A stretch of DNA of 64,000 nucleotides. Source: Humulus lupulus (taxonomy: Eukaryota > Streptophyta > Magnoliopsida > Rosales > Cannabaceae). The position numbers and the translations under genes are program-made. Location of the stretch: the NCBI RefSeq assembly GCF_963169125.1, contig NC_084798.1:198147481-198211480 (forward strand). Reading direction: 5' to 3'. The notes below the pieces were generated by a model, which saw only the letters and a list, made by a program, of their open reading frames with translations, made no database searches and was not told where the DNA came from. Shown here piece by piece: positions 33,001 to 46,416 of this stretch (within the stretch, counting starts at the first letter, position 1; each line of letters opens with the position of its first letter).

Positions 33001-35666
33001 TCCCATTATCAATTAACCCGGTAATGCTCTAAATACCCCTTGACTTACTCCAAGTCAAGCTTAAATCCTGTTGTGACTTTCCCACTAGCTTACCTCCTAG
33101 GATCATCTTGTGCTGGGTAACCCTGGCATAACCAGATAATAACAAAGCACCACACTCATTTCACATATATACCAAAAATTCCCGAAATGGCCAAAATATG
33201 AAAATCACCCAATTAATCACAAATGGGTTCACATGCATATTTAATACACCTAAACATGCATATTATCATTAAATAGCATAATAAATCAATTATGGCCCTC
33301 CCGGCCTCCTAATCGAGGTCCTAAACCTTATTAGGAAATTTGGGGCATTACATAAATGACTACAACGTCATATGGGCCAATAACCCAAGATAAATGATCA
33401 ATGAATCATACTGGGGCCCAATGCCCATAATACATGATTAATAAATCATACTGGGGTTCCGTGCCCTAGGATATGAGACAAATAAGTCATCCCAGGGATA
33501 TTTGCCCTGCCCTCTGTATACCCAGCCTTAGAATTGGCCTAGCGTACCTGGCGCTATAATTTTCCACGATCAATAGGTCGGTCAAGCATATATCACGCTC
33601 CTGATTAAGCATAACCACATTGACCAGCGCTCAACGCATTATTGCCGTCCTTGACTCATAAGTCAATGCTTTTCGACCAGCACTCAGCATGAGAAGGTCG
33701 TTCTTGATTCATAAGTCAATGCTTTTCGATCAACACTCAACGTGCTAATGTCGTCCTTGACTCATAATGCTTTTCCACCAGTGCTCAACGCTATTTCCGT
33801 CCTTGACTTATAAGTTAATGCTTTCGACCAGCACTCAGAATGCTAATGTCGTTCTTAACTTATAAGTCAAGTCTGGGGCCTAGCCCTAGGATATGGGACT
33901 AATAAGTCACCCCGAGGCCCGTTGCTCTATCCTCTGTATAACCATCCTTGGAGTTGGCCCAGCGTACCTGGCGCTGAATTTTCCACGACCATTAGGTCGA
34001 ACAAGCGTATGATGCGCTCCTGGTTAGCCTAACCAAAAAGGACTAGCTCAATGCTATTGACGCCCTTGACTTATAAGTCAATGCTTTTTGACCAACGCTC
34101 AGCGCGCTATTTTCATACTTGACTGATAAGTCAAGTCTTTCTCAATCAGATAATGTAGACAGGCATATATCATCTATCAGATATCCAAATACAAAGCAAA
34201 CATGCTTAATTAAATAATTACAAGCATAATCGTAATCATGCATATTCTCAGGCGTTCATGCCCTATTCATATCCTTGTTCAATAATTCGGGCCAAGCCAT
34301 AATCACACGTATCACATATCGGGTGCAGTTTTCTTACCTATAGTCTAAGCACATGTTACAAATGAATGACCCTCGAGCACGATCCCGGTTCCGAGCCCCT
34401 AGCGATAACCTATTCATAACCAAGTTTAGAATCTTGTCAATAACGAGAAAACATAGGCTTGTAGACTAAGTCCTAGCTTCTGGGACATCACATTCTCCTA
34501 AAATGGGTAGTAGGATTGATCCCGAACCCTTAGGTTTGAGTTCCCGCACTCAAGGCACTTATTGCCCAAAATCCTCTATTAGCGTCGCGACGCCCCCAAC
34601 TAGGGCTGCGACGCACCCACAATTAGGGTCGCGACTCTTAACAGACAAAGAGTCCAGCCTTAATACTCTGGACATGGGCTGTGGCGCAGCCCACAGGCGC
34701 CGCGACACGATAGCGGTTTAGAGAACCGTCTAGGCCCCTGGGTTCACGAGGGCCACAGAGCGGCCACGCGAACCCAGCTTTTCTCTGATTCAAATCCTCC
34801 AAAACTAAACCTAAAACCAACCCAAACCCACAATTCAATCCCAAAACATCAATGGTACATCCCATGCAACAAAACCTGACTTTCCTTCAGATTAAAAGTC
34901 ATCAAAATCATAACATCCAATCCAAGCTTAAGGAAACAAAACTCATAACTTAAAACTTAGATTACCTCTGATTATATTATTTTCCAGCTAAATTCCTCAG
35001 GCTGTTAAGCTTCTAATCTTCCCTAGAATCGTTATGACTCTAACCTTGCTTGAATCTGAGCCCTAACACTCTAGTTTCCTTTGAAAACGCTAACAGGCGT
35101 CAAGTGAGAGAGAACGAGAATGTTTTCTATGTTTTTTATAGTTCTAAGAGGTTACTGCGAGCTTAAGTAACCTTAAACAAACCTTAAGGCTCGGGGTACC
35201 CAAAAATGTCACCGAGGGTAAAATAGTCAAAATCCCTAGAATTCCCTCCTGAGCTCACTAACTCCAAATATATCCTAAAATATTTATTCCCATTACCCAA
35301 TATCTTGATAATGTACTAAAGACCCAAATACCCCTTGACTCACCTCGAGTCAAGCATTGGTCTCGTTGTGACTTACCTGCTAGCTTGCTCCCTAGGATCG
35401 CCTCGTGCCGAGTAACCCAAATATATCCACATAATGATGTGGTCCCACACATATATCACATATATGATAAAAATACCCATAATGGGCCAAACTATAAAAA
35501 TTTCTCTTTTAATTAGAAACGGGTCCACATGCATATTCAATACACCTAAACATGCATATCAAGTCATATAATAATATAACTCACATAAACACATAATTTC
35601 CATAATTTACCATCTTGGCCCCCTAATCAAGGTCCTAAGCCTTATTAGGTAATTTGAGACGTTACA
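30024..35666 (-). repeat. Shared middle LTR of the gypsy element (split by a solo LTR)
   Basis: TGTAACG at 30024 and CGTTACA ending at 35666. Removing the insertion 30530-33352 and one TAAAT copy leaves about 2,815 bp, against 2,823 bp for the other LTR. A region of tandem ~53-bp units (GTCAATGCTTTTCGACCAGC...) spans about 33620-33870. A G+C island at 34580-34760 holds the perfect palindrome GCGTCGCGACGC (34582-34593). Confidence 0.9.
30530..33352 (-). repeat. Solo LTR nested in the gypsy LTR (TSD TAAAT)
   Basis: TGTAACGCCCC at 30530 and GGGGCATTACA ending at 33352, with duplication TAAAT at 30525-30529 and 33353-33357; the uninterrupted site reads CATATAAATGACTAC near 44095. It is a related but distinct gypsy LTR family. 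An 89-bp unit (GGTAAACCATACTGAGTGAC...) is repeated about three times at 31200-31470. A G+C island at 32290-32470 carries GCCGCGGCGCCC repeatedly. The 99-140-codon frames across it are not credible genes. Confidence 0.92.
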
Positions 35667-36063
35667 ACTATCCCTTCCTTACTAGAATTTCGTCCTTGAA
35701 ATTTTACCTTAACAACTCGGGATATAGATCCCGCATATCTAGCTCTAGGTCTTAGGTCGCTTCCTTGACCTCTCTATTCCTCTATAATACCTTAACTAAA
35801 GGTATGGTTTTGTTCCTCAGGACCTTGTCCTTCCTATCTAAAATCTGAACTGTCTGCTCCTTATAGGATAACTCTGCCTCCAGTTCCAGATCCTCATAAC
35901 TCAACACATGAGTCTTATCTAATACATTTTTCCTCAACATGGAAATACGAAATACATGATGTATGACCGATAGTGCTGATGGTAATGCCAATCCATAGGC
36001 CACCTGACCGATCCTCTCCAAGATCTCTAACGGTCCTACAAATCTTGGGCTCAACTTGCCCTT
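35667..36063 (-). pseudogene. gypsy integrase C-terminal fragment and polypurine tract
   Basis: The best stretch (36054-35782) is MSPRFVGPLEILERIGQVAY followed by HHVFRISMLRKN, the C-terminal GPF/Y-type part of a chromovirus integrase. A TGA or shift follows. AAGGAAGGGATAGT (minus, 35667-35680) just before the LTR is the polypurine tract. The solo LTR at 36069 separates it from the integrase core. Confidence 0.85.
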
Positions 36064-36068
36064 ATCTC

Positions 36069-37930
36069 TGTTGGTAAAATTTATACAGGATCTTGTTTAT
36101 TTTCATGTAAATATTATATTAAACAAATTAATATGAGATAACCTAGAACATGTTTCTAAAATTGAATTTATACAGAGATAATGATAAGAACACATACATT
36201 ATTGTGCAGTGGAATGTTTGAGTCATTCCTTCAGTTTCTCTAACTCTTGTATCCTTTCTGTCGCAGGGTATCACCAAGAAACTGAACCGATCTTCAATTT
36301 TCTTCACAACCTTTCAAAGTATCCTTAGAATCACCTAGACTAGAGTGGGCAATTCTCAACAAATGAAAGAGATACAAAGAGAAGAATAATAGAAGAGAAA
36401 AAAATGAGGCTTAGAAAAGGACTTATGCTGTAGAGAGAATCTAAAACCTAAAACATCAAGACTAGATCTTCTAATCTTCTCAAAAACAAGTTTGATTTCT
36501 TACTTAGCATTCCTTTTATAGACTCAATTAGGTCATTTATTTTAATTAAAAAAATCAATAAAATAATAGCAAATTATTAGCCCTAGGTCAAAATTCCCAC
36601 GGGCTTTAGGCCCGTGAAATTTCCCATTTAATTATAAGCCCGTTGGACTTAAAATCAAGGCTAGTATTATTTTCTATTGATTAATTAATTAAATAATTAT
36701 TTAAATCCTTTATCAAATTATTTATTTATAATTTGAACCTTGATTTAAACTTATTTATTAATATAGACACCAATTTCTCTTAATTAATAAATCTACCTTA
36801 AAATTAAAATCTCTTTTCTTCTCTAAATTGAATAACTCTGTGAAACTATCCAAAATTGACCCGATCAACTTTGATAATTAAATCATTTAATTGAGACTAT
36901 CTAGATGATTTTATCCAAAGTACAGTGGGGACCATGGGCTTATGAAATCAAGCTCCAATAAGTTATCATAGATTTAACAAATAAATTTACTAACTTATTA
37001 ATTCTTTGTGACTCCACTAAAGACATAAAATTGCACTCTTGAATTCATAGAACGCTCTATAAGAAATATAGATACATTATTAATTATCCATTGTTACAAC
37101 CATAATTTTCACTCAATCCTCTATAGATGGTCTACAATGAGATGGGACTAAAATACCGTTTTACCTCTCATTGTATTTTATCCTTAAAACACATAGTTCC
37201 TTGTAAATGATATTTTAGTAAACTAATATTAATTACTGAATTGAGATCTCTATCATTTAGCACCTTGAACAAAACTAAAAGGAAACCATCATTTTACTTC
37301 TTCATTAGAAGCTATTGATGTTCATATCTATGATTAACACTCCCACTTAATTATACTACTGAGTTCCCAAGATGTAAGTATGGGCTAGTCCGTAGGGTAA
37401 GCTGGTAACGAATAATTCAAAGAACTCAAATTATACAACTAGTTAGAATACTAACCACTCAGAATTGAGATTGAATTGACTTATGGTCAACTATATGATA
37501 TGACTAGAATAGATAATAACAGTATGTTTACTTATCCTATCTACTGCCAATATCGGTCCAGTTCGATGTAACAAATACATACGATCTTATCTACTTTGCT
37601 AATGTTCTGGAAAGAACATAACACTGCGATGTGTAAGTAGATCATATCGTTTATTGGCAAGTCAGTATAAATCTTGTGCACAGACTAATCTTAGGATTAA
37701 CTTATTTTGAACATATAATCATATTTATATTCCACTATGATTATGTCACTATAAATATGATTAGCTATATGCTCGAGATTTAATAGAAGTTTATATTAAA
37801 CAAATAATCATGAAAATAAAACATGTGAGCAAAGTGATTGACCAAGTCAAAAATTGATTTCTATTATTTTATTGATATTAAAATGAGATTACAAAGAAAT
37901 TGGGTTTTAATTAGGGCAAGAAACCCCAAC
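36069..37930 (-). repeat. Solo LTR of the copia family, inserted in gypsy integrase (TSD ATCTC)
   Basis: TGTTGG at 36069 and CCCCAACA ending at 37930 give perfect TGTTGG...CCAACA ends over 1,862 bp. The duplication ATCTC stands at 36064-36068 and 37931-37935. It is homologous to the LTRs 4977-6696 and 21455-23304 and has the segment missing from the former. Confidence 0.95.
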
Positions 37931-37935
37931 AATCT

Positions 37936-40390
37936 CCTCACCCCTTTCCATAGTGAGACTCTAAGGAAGACATAGTCTTCCACTTAGAACTCCATGTTCC
38001 TGCATTTCAGATCAACATAACTTTTCTGTCTATTATGAGAAGCGATTATCCTAGCTCTAATCTTTTCCATAGCCTCAACGGTCCTCTGAACTACCTTTGG
38101 ACCCAAATATTTTCTCTCACCCATCTCATCCCAGTGAATGGGTGATCTACACTTCCTACCATACAACATCTCATGAGGTGCCACTCCAATAATCAACTAG
38201 TAGTTATCACTATAGGAAAAAAAAATCTATTAGAGGAAAATATTCATTCCAGGACCCTTCAAAGTCAAATATGCATGCTCTCAGCATGTCTTCCAATATC
38301 AAGGTAATCCTCTCTGATTTACCACCAGTTTGAGGATGAAAAGTTGTACCAAATCTCAACTGTGTACTCATCGCCTTCTGCAACCTTCCCCAAAACTTGG
38401 AAGTAAAGATAGAGTCCTTATCTAATAGGACAAACCTTGAAATCCCATGAAGGCATACTATCTTTCTCACACAGAGATCTGCATACTGGTTAACTATATA
38501 TGTCATCCTTACCGATAAAAAGTGAGCTGACTTCATATACCGATCCATAATGACCCAAATTGAATCATGCTGGCCCACTATCCTGGGAAATCTCATCATG
38601 AAATCCATCTTGATGTCCTCCCATTTCCACTTTGGGATACTCAAAGGTTATAATAGCCTTACTGGTTTATGATATCTTGCCTTGACCTGCTACCAGGTCA
38701 TGCACTTTGCCACGTACTCAATCACGTCCCTCTTCATCCGAGGCCACCAATATAAAGCTTTCAGATCCTGGTACATCTTCATGGTGCCTAGATGTAGAGA
38801 ATAAGGGGTACTATGAGATTCATCCAGAACCTTCCATCTAATCCCAGTGTCCATCGAAACACAAATTCGATATTTTTACCTCAATAAACCTATACTTGAC
38901 ACTGTATAGTCCTTAGTTGATCCAGCTAAGACATCCCTTCTAATCTTTCCCATTTATGGGTCACTCAACTATTTTTCCTTAATCCTCTCTAAAAGAGTAA
39001 ACTGAAGCATAATGTTGGCGAACTGGCCCACAAGTAACTCTACTCTAGCTCTGGTCCTATCCTTCAACTGACGTGATGCATAGGCAATCACCTTTCTTGT
39101 ATGCATAGGGACACAACCTAAATCCTGTCTCGAGGCGTCACAATAAACCATAAACTTGTTTTAATATGTAGGAAGACTCAGAACTGGAGCTGTAGTCAAT
39201 CACCGCTTTCGTTCCTGAAATTTGTTCTCACACTTATCTGACCATGCAAACTTCTGATTTTGCATGTCAGTTCTGTCAATGAGATAACAATCCTTGAGAA
39301 TTCTTCCACAAAATTCATGCAATACCCTACCAATCCAAAGTAACTCCTGATCTCTAAAGCATTCCTTGGCCCTGGCCAATCTCTAATTGAGAGTATACCA
39401 AAATATCGTCGATAAGGATAATCACAACCGATCTAGATAATCTTTGAACACCCTGTTCATTTGATCCATAAAAACAACTGGGGTATTAGCCAAATCAAAA
39501 GACATGACTAAGCACTCCTAATGCCCATATTTGATACAAAAGCCAGTCTTCTGCATAACCCTTCTCCCCAATCCTCAGCTATGATAAATAGATCGAAGAT
39601 CTACTTTGGAGAATATTGTCTTACCCTGTAACTGAACCTTTAGTTCCTTCAGCTCTACTGGAGCCGATCAATACAATGCCCTAGACACTAGTTCCGTCCT
39701 TAGCACCGACTTAATCACAAATCTATCTCTCTGTGTAGAGGTAACCCTGACAGATCCTCTAGAAACACATCTAGAAACTCATAGACTAATCTAGTCTGTC
39801 CTGGTCCCACTGGCACGACCTGAGTGGTATCCACCACACTAGCTAAGAATCCTATGCATCCCTCCTACAACAAGTCTCTAGCTCTAAGTACAAAAATCAT
39901 AAGTATATGGGGTCAATTCACAGTACCAAACAATACGAAGGGTTTTTCACCCTCAAGCCCAAGGGTTACCATCTTTTGCTTGCAATCTATTGTGCCCCAT
40001 ACTTTGCTAACTAATACAGATTCAGGATCATATCAAAGTCGGTGATAACCAAGTCTATCAAGTCAACTGATGAATCTTTCCCACCATAGACTAAACCACC
40101 ACTTAAAAGTTACCGGTAGGGTACTAAATTCTCATCACAACAAAACCACATAATCCACACACCAAGTTTGTGCCTCTACTAGACACAACAAAACAAAGAA
40201 CAACATGTCACCAAAACCAACTAGCATAGTATAAGAATTAGAACGAAGAAGTTGAGTTGTCACTGCTGAGGGACCAGCCTTAACCTTAGCCTTGGGAAAT
40301 CCATCTTGAGGTTCCCAACCATCCCACATAAGAAACATGCCTTTGTTCGGCATCCTCCCAGATGGCGTCTCTTACACCGAGCGCATTTTG
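37936..40390 (-). pseudogene. gypsy pol relic: integrase, RNase H, reverse transcriptase, protease
   Basis: On minus from high to low coordinates: knuckle/protease traces (40353-40135, with KAGPSAVTTQLL before the expected active site), a stop-ridden reverse transcriptase (about 39750-39300: [35 protein letters not shown], then a shifted IDDI-like stretch), RNase H (39151-38969: YCDASRQDLGCV, VIAYASRQLKD), integrase core (38644-38210: Asp in VIMDRYMKSAHF, Asp in LLDKDSIFTSKFW, Glu in GGKSERI) and GVAPHEMLYGRKCRSPIHWDE (38196-37984). The order is that of Ty3/gypsy. There are many stops and frameshifts. Long inactive. Confidence 0.85.
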
Positions 40391-40395
40391 GGTAG

Positions 40396-42266
40396 TGTGA
40401 TGACCCAACTACTCTAGACTTTGGACCATTAATGAAAACTACACATAGACCCTAATCCTTAATAGAACTTACAAGTGAAAAGATCATAACTTTATTAAAA
40501 ACTTGTAAAAATAAAGGTTAAACTTACATAAAATTTAAGTTAGGATATGGGATCCCATTGTTTTAAAATCAAAACATAACATAATTGTAATTAAAAGAGA
40601 TTACATAAATAAGTGCAGAAAAATACACATAAAAACATAAGTAAAGACTTCATCCTCGAATCGAAACTCTCAGCTCTTTGAATCCATTCCGCCTCAATAC
40701 ACATGCCCAAAACTACCAAGAACCTTTCCCGCCACTAAAGCTATTTTCCTGCACATATAAACAAAAAGGAGTGAACCTAATGCCCAGCAAGGAAAATCTA
40801 ACACATAAACCATATACATAAATTTCATAAAGAAACATAAAACATATCATAACACTTATGTCACATACATACTATAATGGACATTATTACTTGGGGTCCC
40901 ATAAACTAAACAAGTCATATGCCCATTAGATTAGTGGGGCTTGCTAGCTAAGCAAGTCATATGCCCATAATCTATTTGGGGCTTGTTAGTTGTATAGGTC
41001 ATATGCCCAAGTCTACAAACATACTTAGCATAGCATATTACATAACATAAAATCATAAGATAACATATAAAATCATATAACACATAAATCCTATCCTATT
41101 TTCCTTACCAAATTACCGGGATATGAGAACAGATTTTGGGACTTTGGAACATTCCTAAAAACCATAAATGGGAGAGAGAGTATACTAAAGAGAATGAGAT
41201 GAAAAGAATGGAAGAACTATACCATTGAGAATATACTTACCAAAAACTTATGTTCAAGACCTTAGGTTTCCTAACCAAGAATAAAGAATAAGGTTAGAAT
41301 GATGAGTAGAAGACTATAAGAACTTAAAGAAAATAATACCAAATGAACTAGAGTGTGAAATACCTTGAATGCTTCTATAGCCAATCTAAACCTTGAATCG
41401 AAATGCTATAAACCTTACTTCCCAAGTGTTTGGTAAGCTTATAATAATCAAGCTTATAATTCCCAACCCAAGTGTTTACACTCTCAATATAATAACCTAG
41501 CAACTTGCATCCTCTGAACTTAGAGTAATAGATGAATAAATGGCTAAGTACTAGGTCCTATTTATAGAGTTTAGGAATGAAAAGATCTTCATTTAACTTG
41601 AATAAAAATAATGGCTTTTTAAGTGAAAAATATTTGAATTATCATTCAGCAGAGGCTGAAGACTCGTTTAGAAAGATGCTGGACTTATCAAGAGGTTGAA
41701 GATTTGAATGGAGAACATTTTCAAAATGTTTCAAAATGCCCTGAAGGAGGCGATATATCGTCTGGGCCAATATGCCCGAGGCAATCGTGCGACGTTTTTT
41801 TTTTTTTTTTTTTCCGTGTTGCGATATATCGGCATACGCTGAATATTTAAACACGAAATTACACATTTTTAGATTAATTTGAATTGAGTAAACAACCTTG
41901 ACTAAGCCCTCTAACGTTTTCAAAGCTGTTGACTGACCCTAGGATATTCAAATTTTAACCATAATAAATTTAATCCTCAAAATACTTAATCATTATTAAA
42001 CATACACATGACATGTGCTATTATCTTATTGGGTCTTATCTAAACCTTATAATATAATAAATATTACCCTCAATATCAGTCATATTAATCAAACCTTAGG
42101 TTAAAATTAATATTCTTAAACTATAGGTTAAACTTAGAAAATCTACAAGTATTACTATGAGTGTCCAAATAAATCCCGGTCTGAACCAAAAATCCACAGT
42201 CATAAAGATAATACTATTATTACTATTATACTACTATCTAACTTAGCTAAGTTCTTGGACTCTACA
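40396..42266 (-). repeat. Solo LTR, family D copy 2 (TSD GGTAG)
   Basis: TGTGATGACCC at 40396 and CTCTACA ending at 42266; perfect duplication GGTAG at 40391-40395 and 42267-42271. Its promoter faces minus. In the island at about 41748-41835 the central palindromes present in the other two copies are gone and a T-run of about 20 sits nearby. It splits the gypsy gag from the protease region. Confidence 0.92.
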
Positions 42267-43578
42267 GGTAGAGTTTACAGTACTCATCCTTGCCTTGAGG
42301 GCCTATCTGAACATCTTGGAACCCTTTTTCTAGTCCAAGGCTACTGGATGCACTGATAACTTTTATTTTTTGATCACTGGAGCCTCTGCCCCTGCCTGGT
42401 CCAATAAACGGAGGTAGATATCTCATGTACTGGGGAAATTCTAACGCCCTGAGCTATCCTGAAATTCAATCCCTGGATAAATCGTTCTTTCAGAGCCATA
42501 TCTGTGGCTACCATGTAAAAAGAAAACTTGGCCAACCCATCAAATTTGTTAACAAACTGTGTTACTGTCGTGTTTTCCCGAATCAGGTTTAAAAATTCAT
42601 TTGCCTTCGCAGTATTAATTGCATCACAATAATATCTCTCATTAAACAATTACCTAAATTCTTTCTAGTTCATCGCAATTATATCACGTGTCTGGGATAC
42701 CACTTCCCACCAAGTCCGGGCATCTTCCTGTAAAACATATGTAACATAGATCGCCCTATCATGACCCAACACCCTCATACTGTCAAGGAAGGAACTGATC
42801 ATGCCCATCCATTGTTCAGCTCTGAATGGATCTAGGCTTCCTTAAAAAACTAGAGGGTAATATTCCTAAAATCTCTCATATAAAAATTCCCATTTGTTCT
42901 CAACCTTAGGCTGAGCCAACACTGCTGCCACTCCTGACATAACAAAGGAAGAGGTGTTCCCTGACAGAACCTACTGTTTTAAACACCTGACCTCTTCCTC
43001 TTGCCTCTGCAATCTTAATTGCATATCTGTAAACACATGCTACCAATTCTAAGGGGCAGGCGCATGGCTCAGGCCCTGGCTGTAATCCCCAACCTCAATA
43101 TAAACACCACCATGTCCCATTAACTGCCTTGGGTACATAATCTCTGAATTAGTCTGCAGTCAATAACTAGATCCATTAAGCATGATGAACACGTTTAGAA
43201 GCCTTCCCCATGGGAAAAATCACACAGTACCACATTCACATACCACTGCGGTACTAAAATACATGCCCATGACATTCACACATCAATCAATAAACCTTGC
43301 TCTTGCCAAAAAAATATCACGCTCTCAACTTTACCATGCAGATAACACATTCATATATCAATTGAGCAGGTAAGCACATAATCATATCAACAGTCAAGGG
43401 CCAGGCCCTATCAGAATATCTTATGCTTCCTAATAAGGCATGCAGGAAAAACATTCATATCCTATTTAAGCAGTTAAATACATAACCACATAAATAGTTA
43501 CAAAACCCTGAGTGGAGCTTGTCTTTAGTGACGAGTGTACATGCCCAGCTTGTCTTCAGGAACCTCTAACCTTGCCAG
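42267..43578 (-). pseudogene. gypsy gag and leader (decayed)
   Basis: The open piece 42649-42374 (MFNERYYCDAINTAKANEFLNL, then TTVTQFVNKFDGLAKFS, then ERFIQGLNFRIAQGV) is a chromovirus-type retrotransposon gag core. Upstream toward the PBS the frame is lost. The 43578-42850 part matches 30008-29287. Confidence 0.8.
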
Positions 43579-43590
43579 GCTCTGATACCA
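43579..43590 (-). other. Primer binding site of the gypsy element
   Basis: Minus strand TGGTATCAGAGC three bases inside the 5' LTR; complementary to initiator tRNA-Met as in most plant gypsy elements. Confidence 0.92.
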
Positions 43591-43593
43591 AGT

Positions 43594-46416
43594 TGTAACG
43601 CCCTACTACTTAAGGACAGTTACACTATGTATTTTAAATAGTGCTAAACTCGCTAAACAAGTCATTTGGCCATAATCGTGTAACTAAATGTGATTAATGG
43701 TTGAGGGTTAATTTTTTTGGTTGAAAGGTACAACCCATTCACTAAAATGTTTACTTCCATACATGGGATCCCAAACAACATTCAAAAAGGTTAATTATAA
43801 TTGAAAAGTTACAACCAGCCGACCTAGGCGGAAAAATAGGGTTTGAACCTAGTTCTTCTTTATAACCCCAACCATGGTGGTCGAGCAGCCGCATATGTAC
43901 ATATCGTCACCTAAGCTCTCCAACTCAAGGATGGTCTAGCTTCCTTTTCCCTTTACTTGCACCACAAAGCGCCCGCGAACCAAGACTCGGCAAGAAAACT
44001 TAAACATGCTCATAAGCAGTTAATAACATGTTATCAAATCATAATAAGGATATCTAGCAGTAACAACCTTACTCATGCATGCATACCGTCCATATAAATG
44101 ACTACAACATCATATGGGCCAATAACCCGAGATAAATGATCAATGAATCATACTAGGTTCCAATTCCCATAATACATGATTAATAAATCATACTGGGGTT
44201 CCGCGCCCTAGGATATGAGACTAATAAGTCACCCAGGGGCTATTTTCCCCGCCCTCTATATACACAGCCTTAGAATTGGCCTAGCATACCTAGCGCTATA
44301 ATTTTCCACGACCAATAGGTCGATTAAGCGTATATCATGCTCCTGATTAAGCATAACCATATCGACCAGCGGTCAATGCATTATTGCCGTCCTTGACTCA
44401 TAAGTCAATGCTTTTCGACTAGCACTCAGCATGATAAGGTCGTCCTTGATTCATAAGTCAATGCTTTTCAACCAGCACTCAGCGTGCTAATGTCGTCCTT
44501 GACTCATAAGTCAATGCTTTTTGACCAGCGCTCAACGCTATTGCCGTCCTTGACTTATAAGTCAATGCTTTCGACCAGCACTCAGCGTGTTAATGTTGTT
44601 CTTGACTTATAAGTCAAGTCTGGGGCCCAGCCCTAGGATATGGGACTAATAAGTCACTCTGGGACCCGTTGCCCTATCCTCTGTATAACCAGCCTTGGAG
44701 CTGGCCCAGCGTACCTAGCGCTGAATTTTCCACGACCATTAGGTCGAACAAGTGTATGATGGGCTCCTAGTTAGCCTAACCAAAATGACCAGCGCTCAAC
44801 GCTATTGCTACCCTTGACTTATAAGTCAATGTTTTTCGACTAAGTTCACGAGTTGGAGATAAGCGGACTTGTCGTCCTTGGCTCATAAGTCAAGCATTTC
44901 TCAATCAGATAATGCAGATAGGCATATATCATATATCAAATATCCAAATACAAAGCATTAAACATGCTTAATTAAATAATCACAAGCATAATCATGATCA
45001 TGCACATTCTTAGGCGATCATGCCCTATTCATATCCCTGTTCAATAATTCGGGCCAAGCCATAATCACACGTATCACATACCGGGTGAAGATTTCTTACC
45101 TTTAGTCCAAGCACAGGTTACAAATGAACAACTCTCGAGCACGATCCTGTTTCGAGCCCCTAGCGATAACCTAGTCACAACCAAGTATAGAATCCCGTCA
45201 ATAACGAGCAAACATAGGCTTCCGAACTGAGTCTTAGCCTCCGGAATGTCGAATCCTATTAAATCGAGTAGTATGATCGATCCGGATCCCTTAGGTTTGA
45301 GTTATCGCACTCAAGACACTTATTGGCCAAAATCCTCTATTAGAGTCGTGGTGCCCCCAACTAGGGTCGCGGCTCTCCATAGAGAGAGAGTCCAACCTTA
45401 ATCCTCTGAACATAGGCCGTAGCGCATCCCACAGGCGCTGCGGCGCGATAGCAGTTCAGAGAACCGTCCAGGCCCCTGGGTTCGTGAGGGTCGCGGAGCC
45501 CACGAACAGGGCCGCGTTGTGACCCCGCTAACCCAACTTTGATCAGATTCAAATCATCCAAAACTCAATCCAAAACCAACCCAAACCTAAAATTCAATCC
45601 CAAAACATCAATGGTACATCCCAAGCAACAAAACCTGACTTTCCTTCAGATTAAAACTCATCAAAATCATAAAATTCAATCCAAGCTTAAGGAAACAAAA
45701 CTCAGAAACTTAAAACATAGATTACCTCTGATTATGTTGTTTTCCAGCTAAATTCCTCAGGCTGTTAAGCTTCTAATCTTCTCTAGAATTGTTATGACTC
45801 TAACCTTGCTTGAATCTGAGCCCTAAAACTCAAGTTTCCTTCAAAAGTGCTAACGGGCATCAAGTGAGAGAACATGAGAGTGAACGAGACTATTTTATGA
45901 ATTTTTATAGTTTTGCGAGGTTATTTCGAGCTTAAGTAACCTTAAACAAATCTCAAGGCTCGGGGTACCCAAAAACGTCCCCGAGGGTAAAATAGTCAAA
46001 ATCCCCCAGAATTCCCTCCTGATCTCACTAACTCCAAATATGTCCTCAAATATTTATTCCCATTACCCAATATCCCGGTAATGTAATATACCTAAATACT
46101 CCTTGACTCACCCCGAGTCAAGCATTGGTCGACTTACCCACTAGGTTGCTCCCTAGGATCAACTTGTTCCGAGTAACCCAAATATATCCACAATGATGTG
46201 GTCCCACACATATATGCTAAATATACTCATAACAGGCCAAATTATGAAAATTTCACTTTTAATCAGTAACAGACCCACATGCACATTCAATACACCTAAA
46301 CATGCATATCAAGTCATATCATAATATAACTCACATGAACACATAATTTTTATAATTTGTCATCCTAACCCCCTAATCTAGGCCCTAAGCCTTATTAGGT
46401 AATTTGGGACGTTACA
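43594..46416 (-). repeat. 5' LTR of the gypsy element
   Basis: TGTAACG at 43594 and CGTTACA ending at 46416 (2,823 bp). It has the same ~53-bp tandem units (about 44380-44610) and a G+C island (about 45335-45535) as the LTR 30024-35666. It has no insertion, so it shows the empty site for the solo LTR at 30530. Confidence 0.93.

Larger units (their letters stand above)
29287..46416 (-). mobile_element. Ty3/gypsy element with 2.8-kb LTRs plus a truncated tandem unit
   Basis: Minus-strand order: 5' LTR 46416-43594, PBS, gag, protease, reverse transcriptase, RNase H, integrase, polypurine tract, LTR 35666-30024, then a second PBS and about 700 bp of leader/gag start ending at 29287. Thus two units share the middle LTR and the second is truncated. 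The integrase C-terminus (GPFEI-type block, MSPRFVGPLEILERIGQVAY) and long LTRs fit the Del/Tekay chromovirus branch. Three solo LTRs (30530-33352, 36069-37930, 40396-42266) are inserted in it. All reading frames are heavily broken. Confidence 0.88.
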
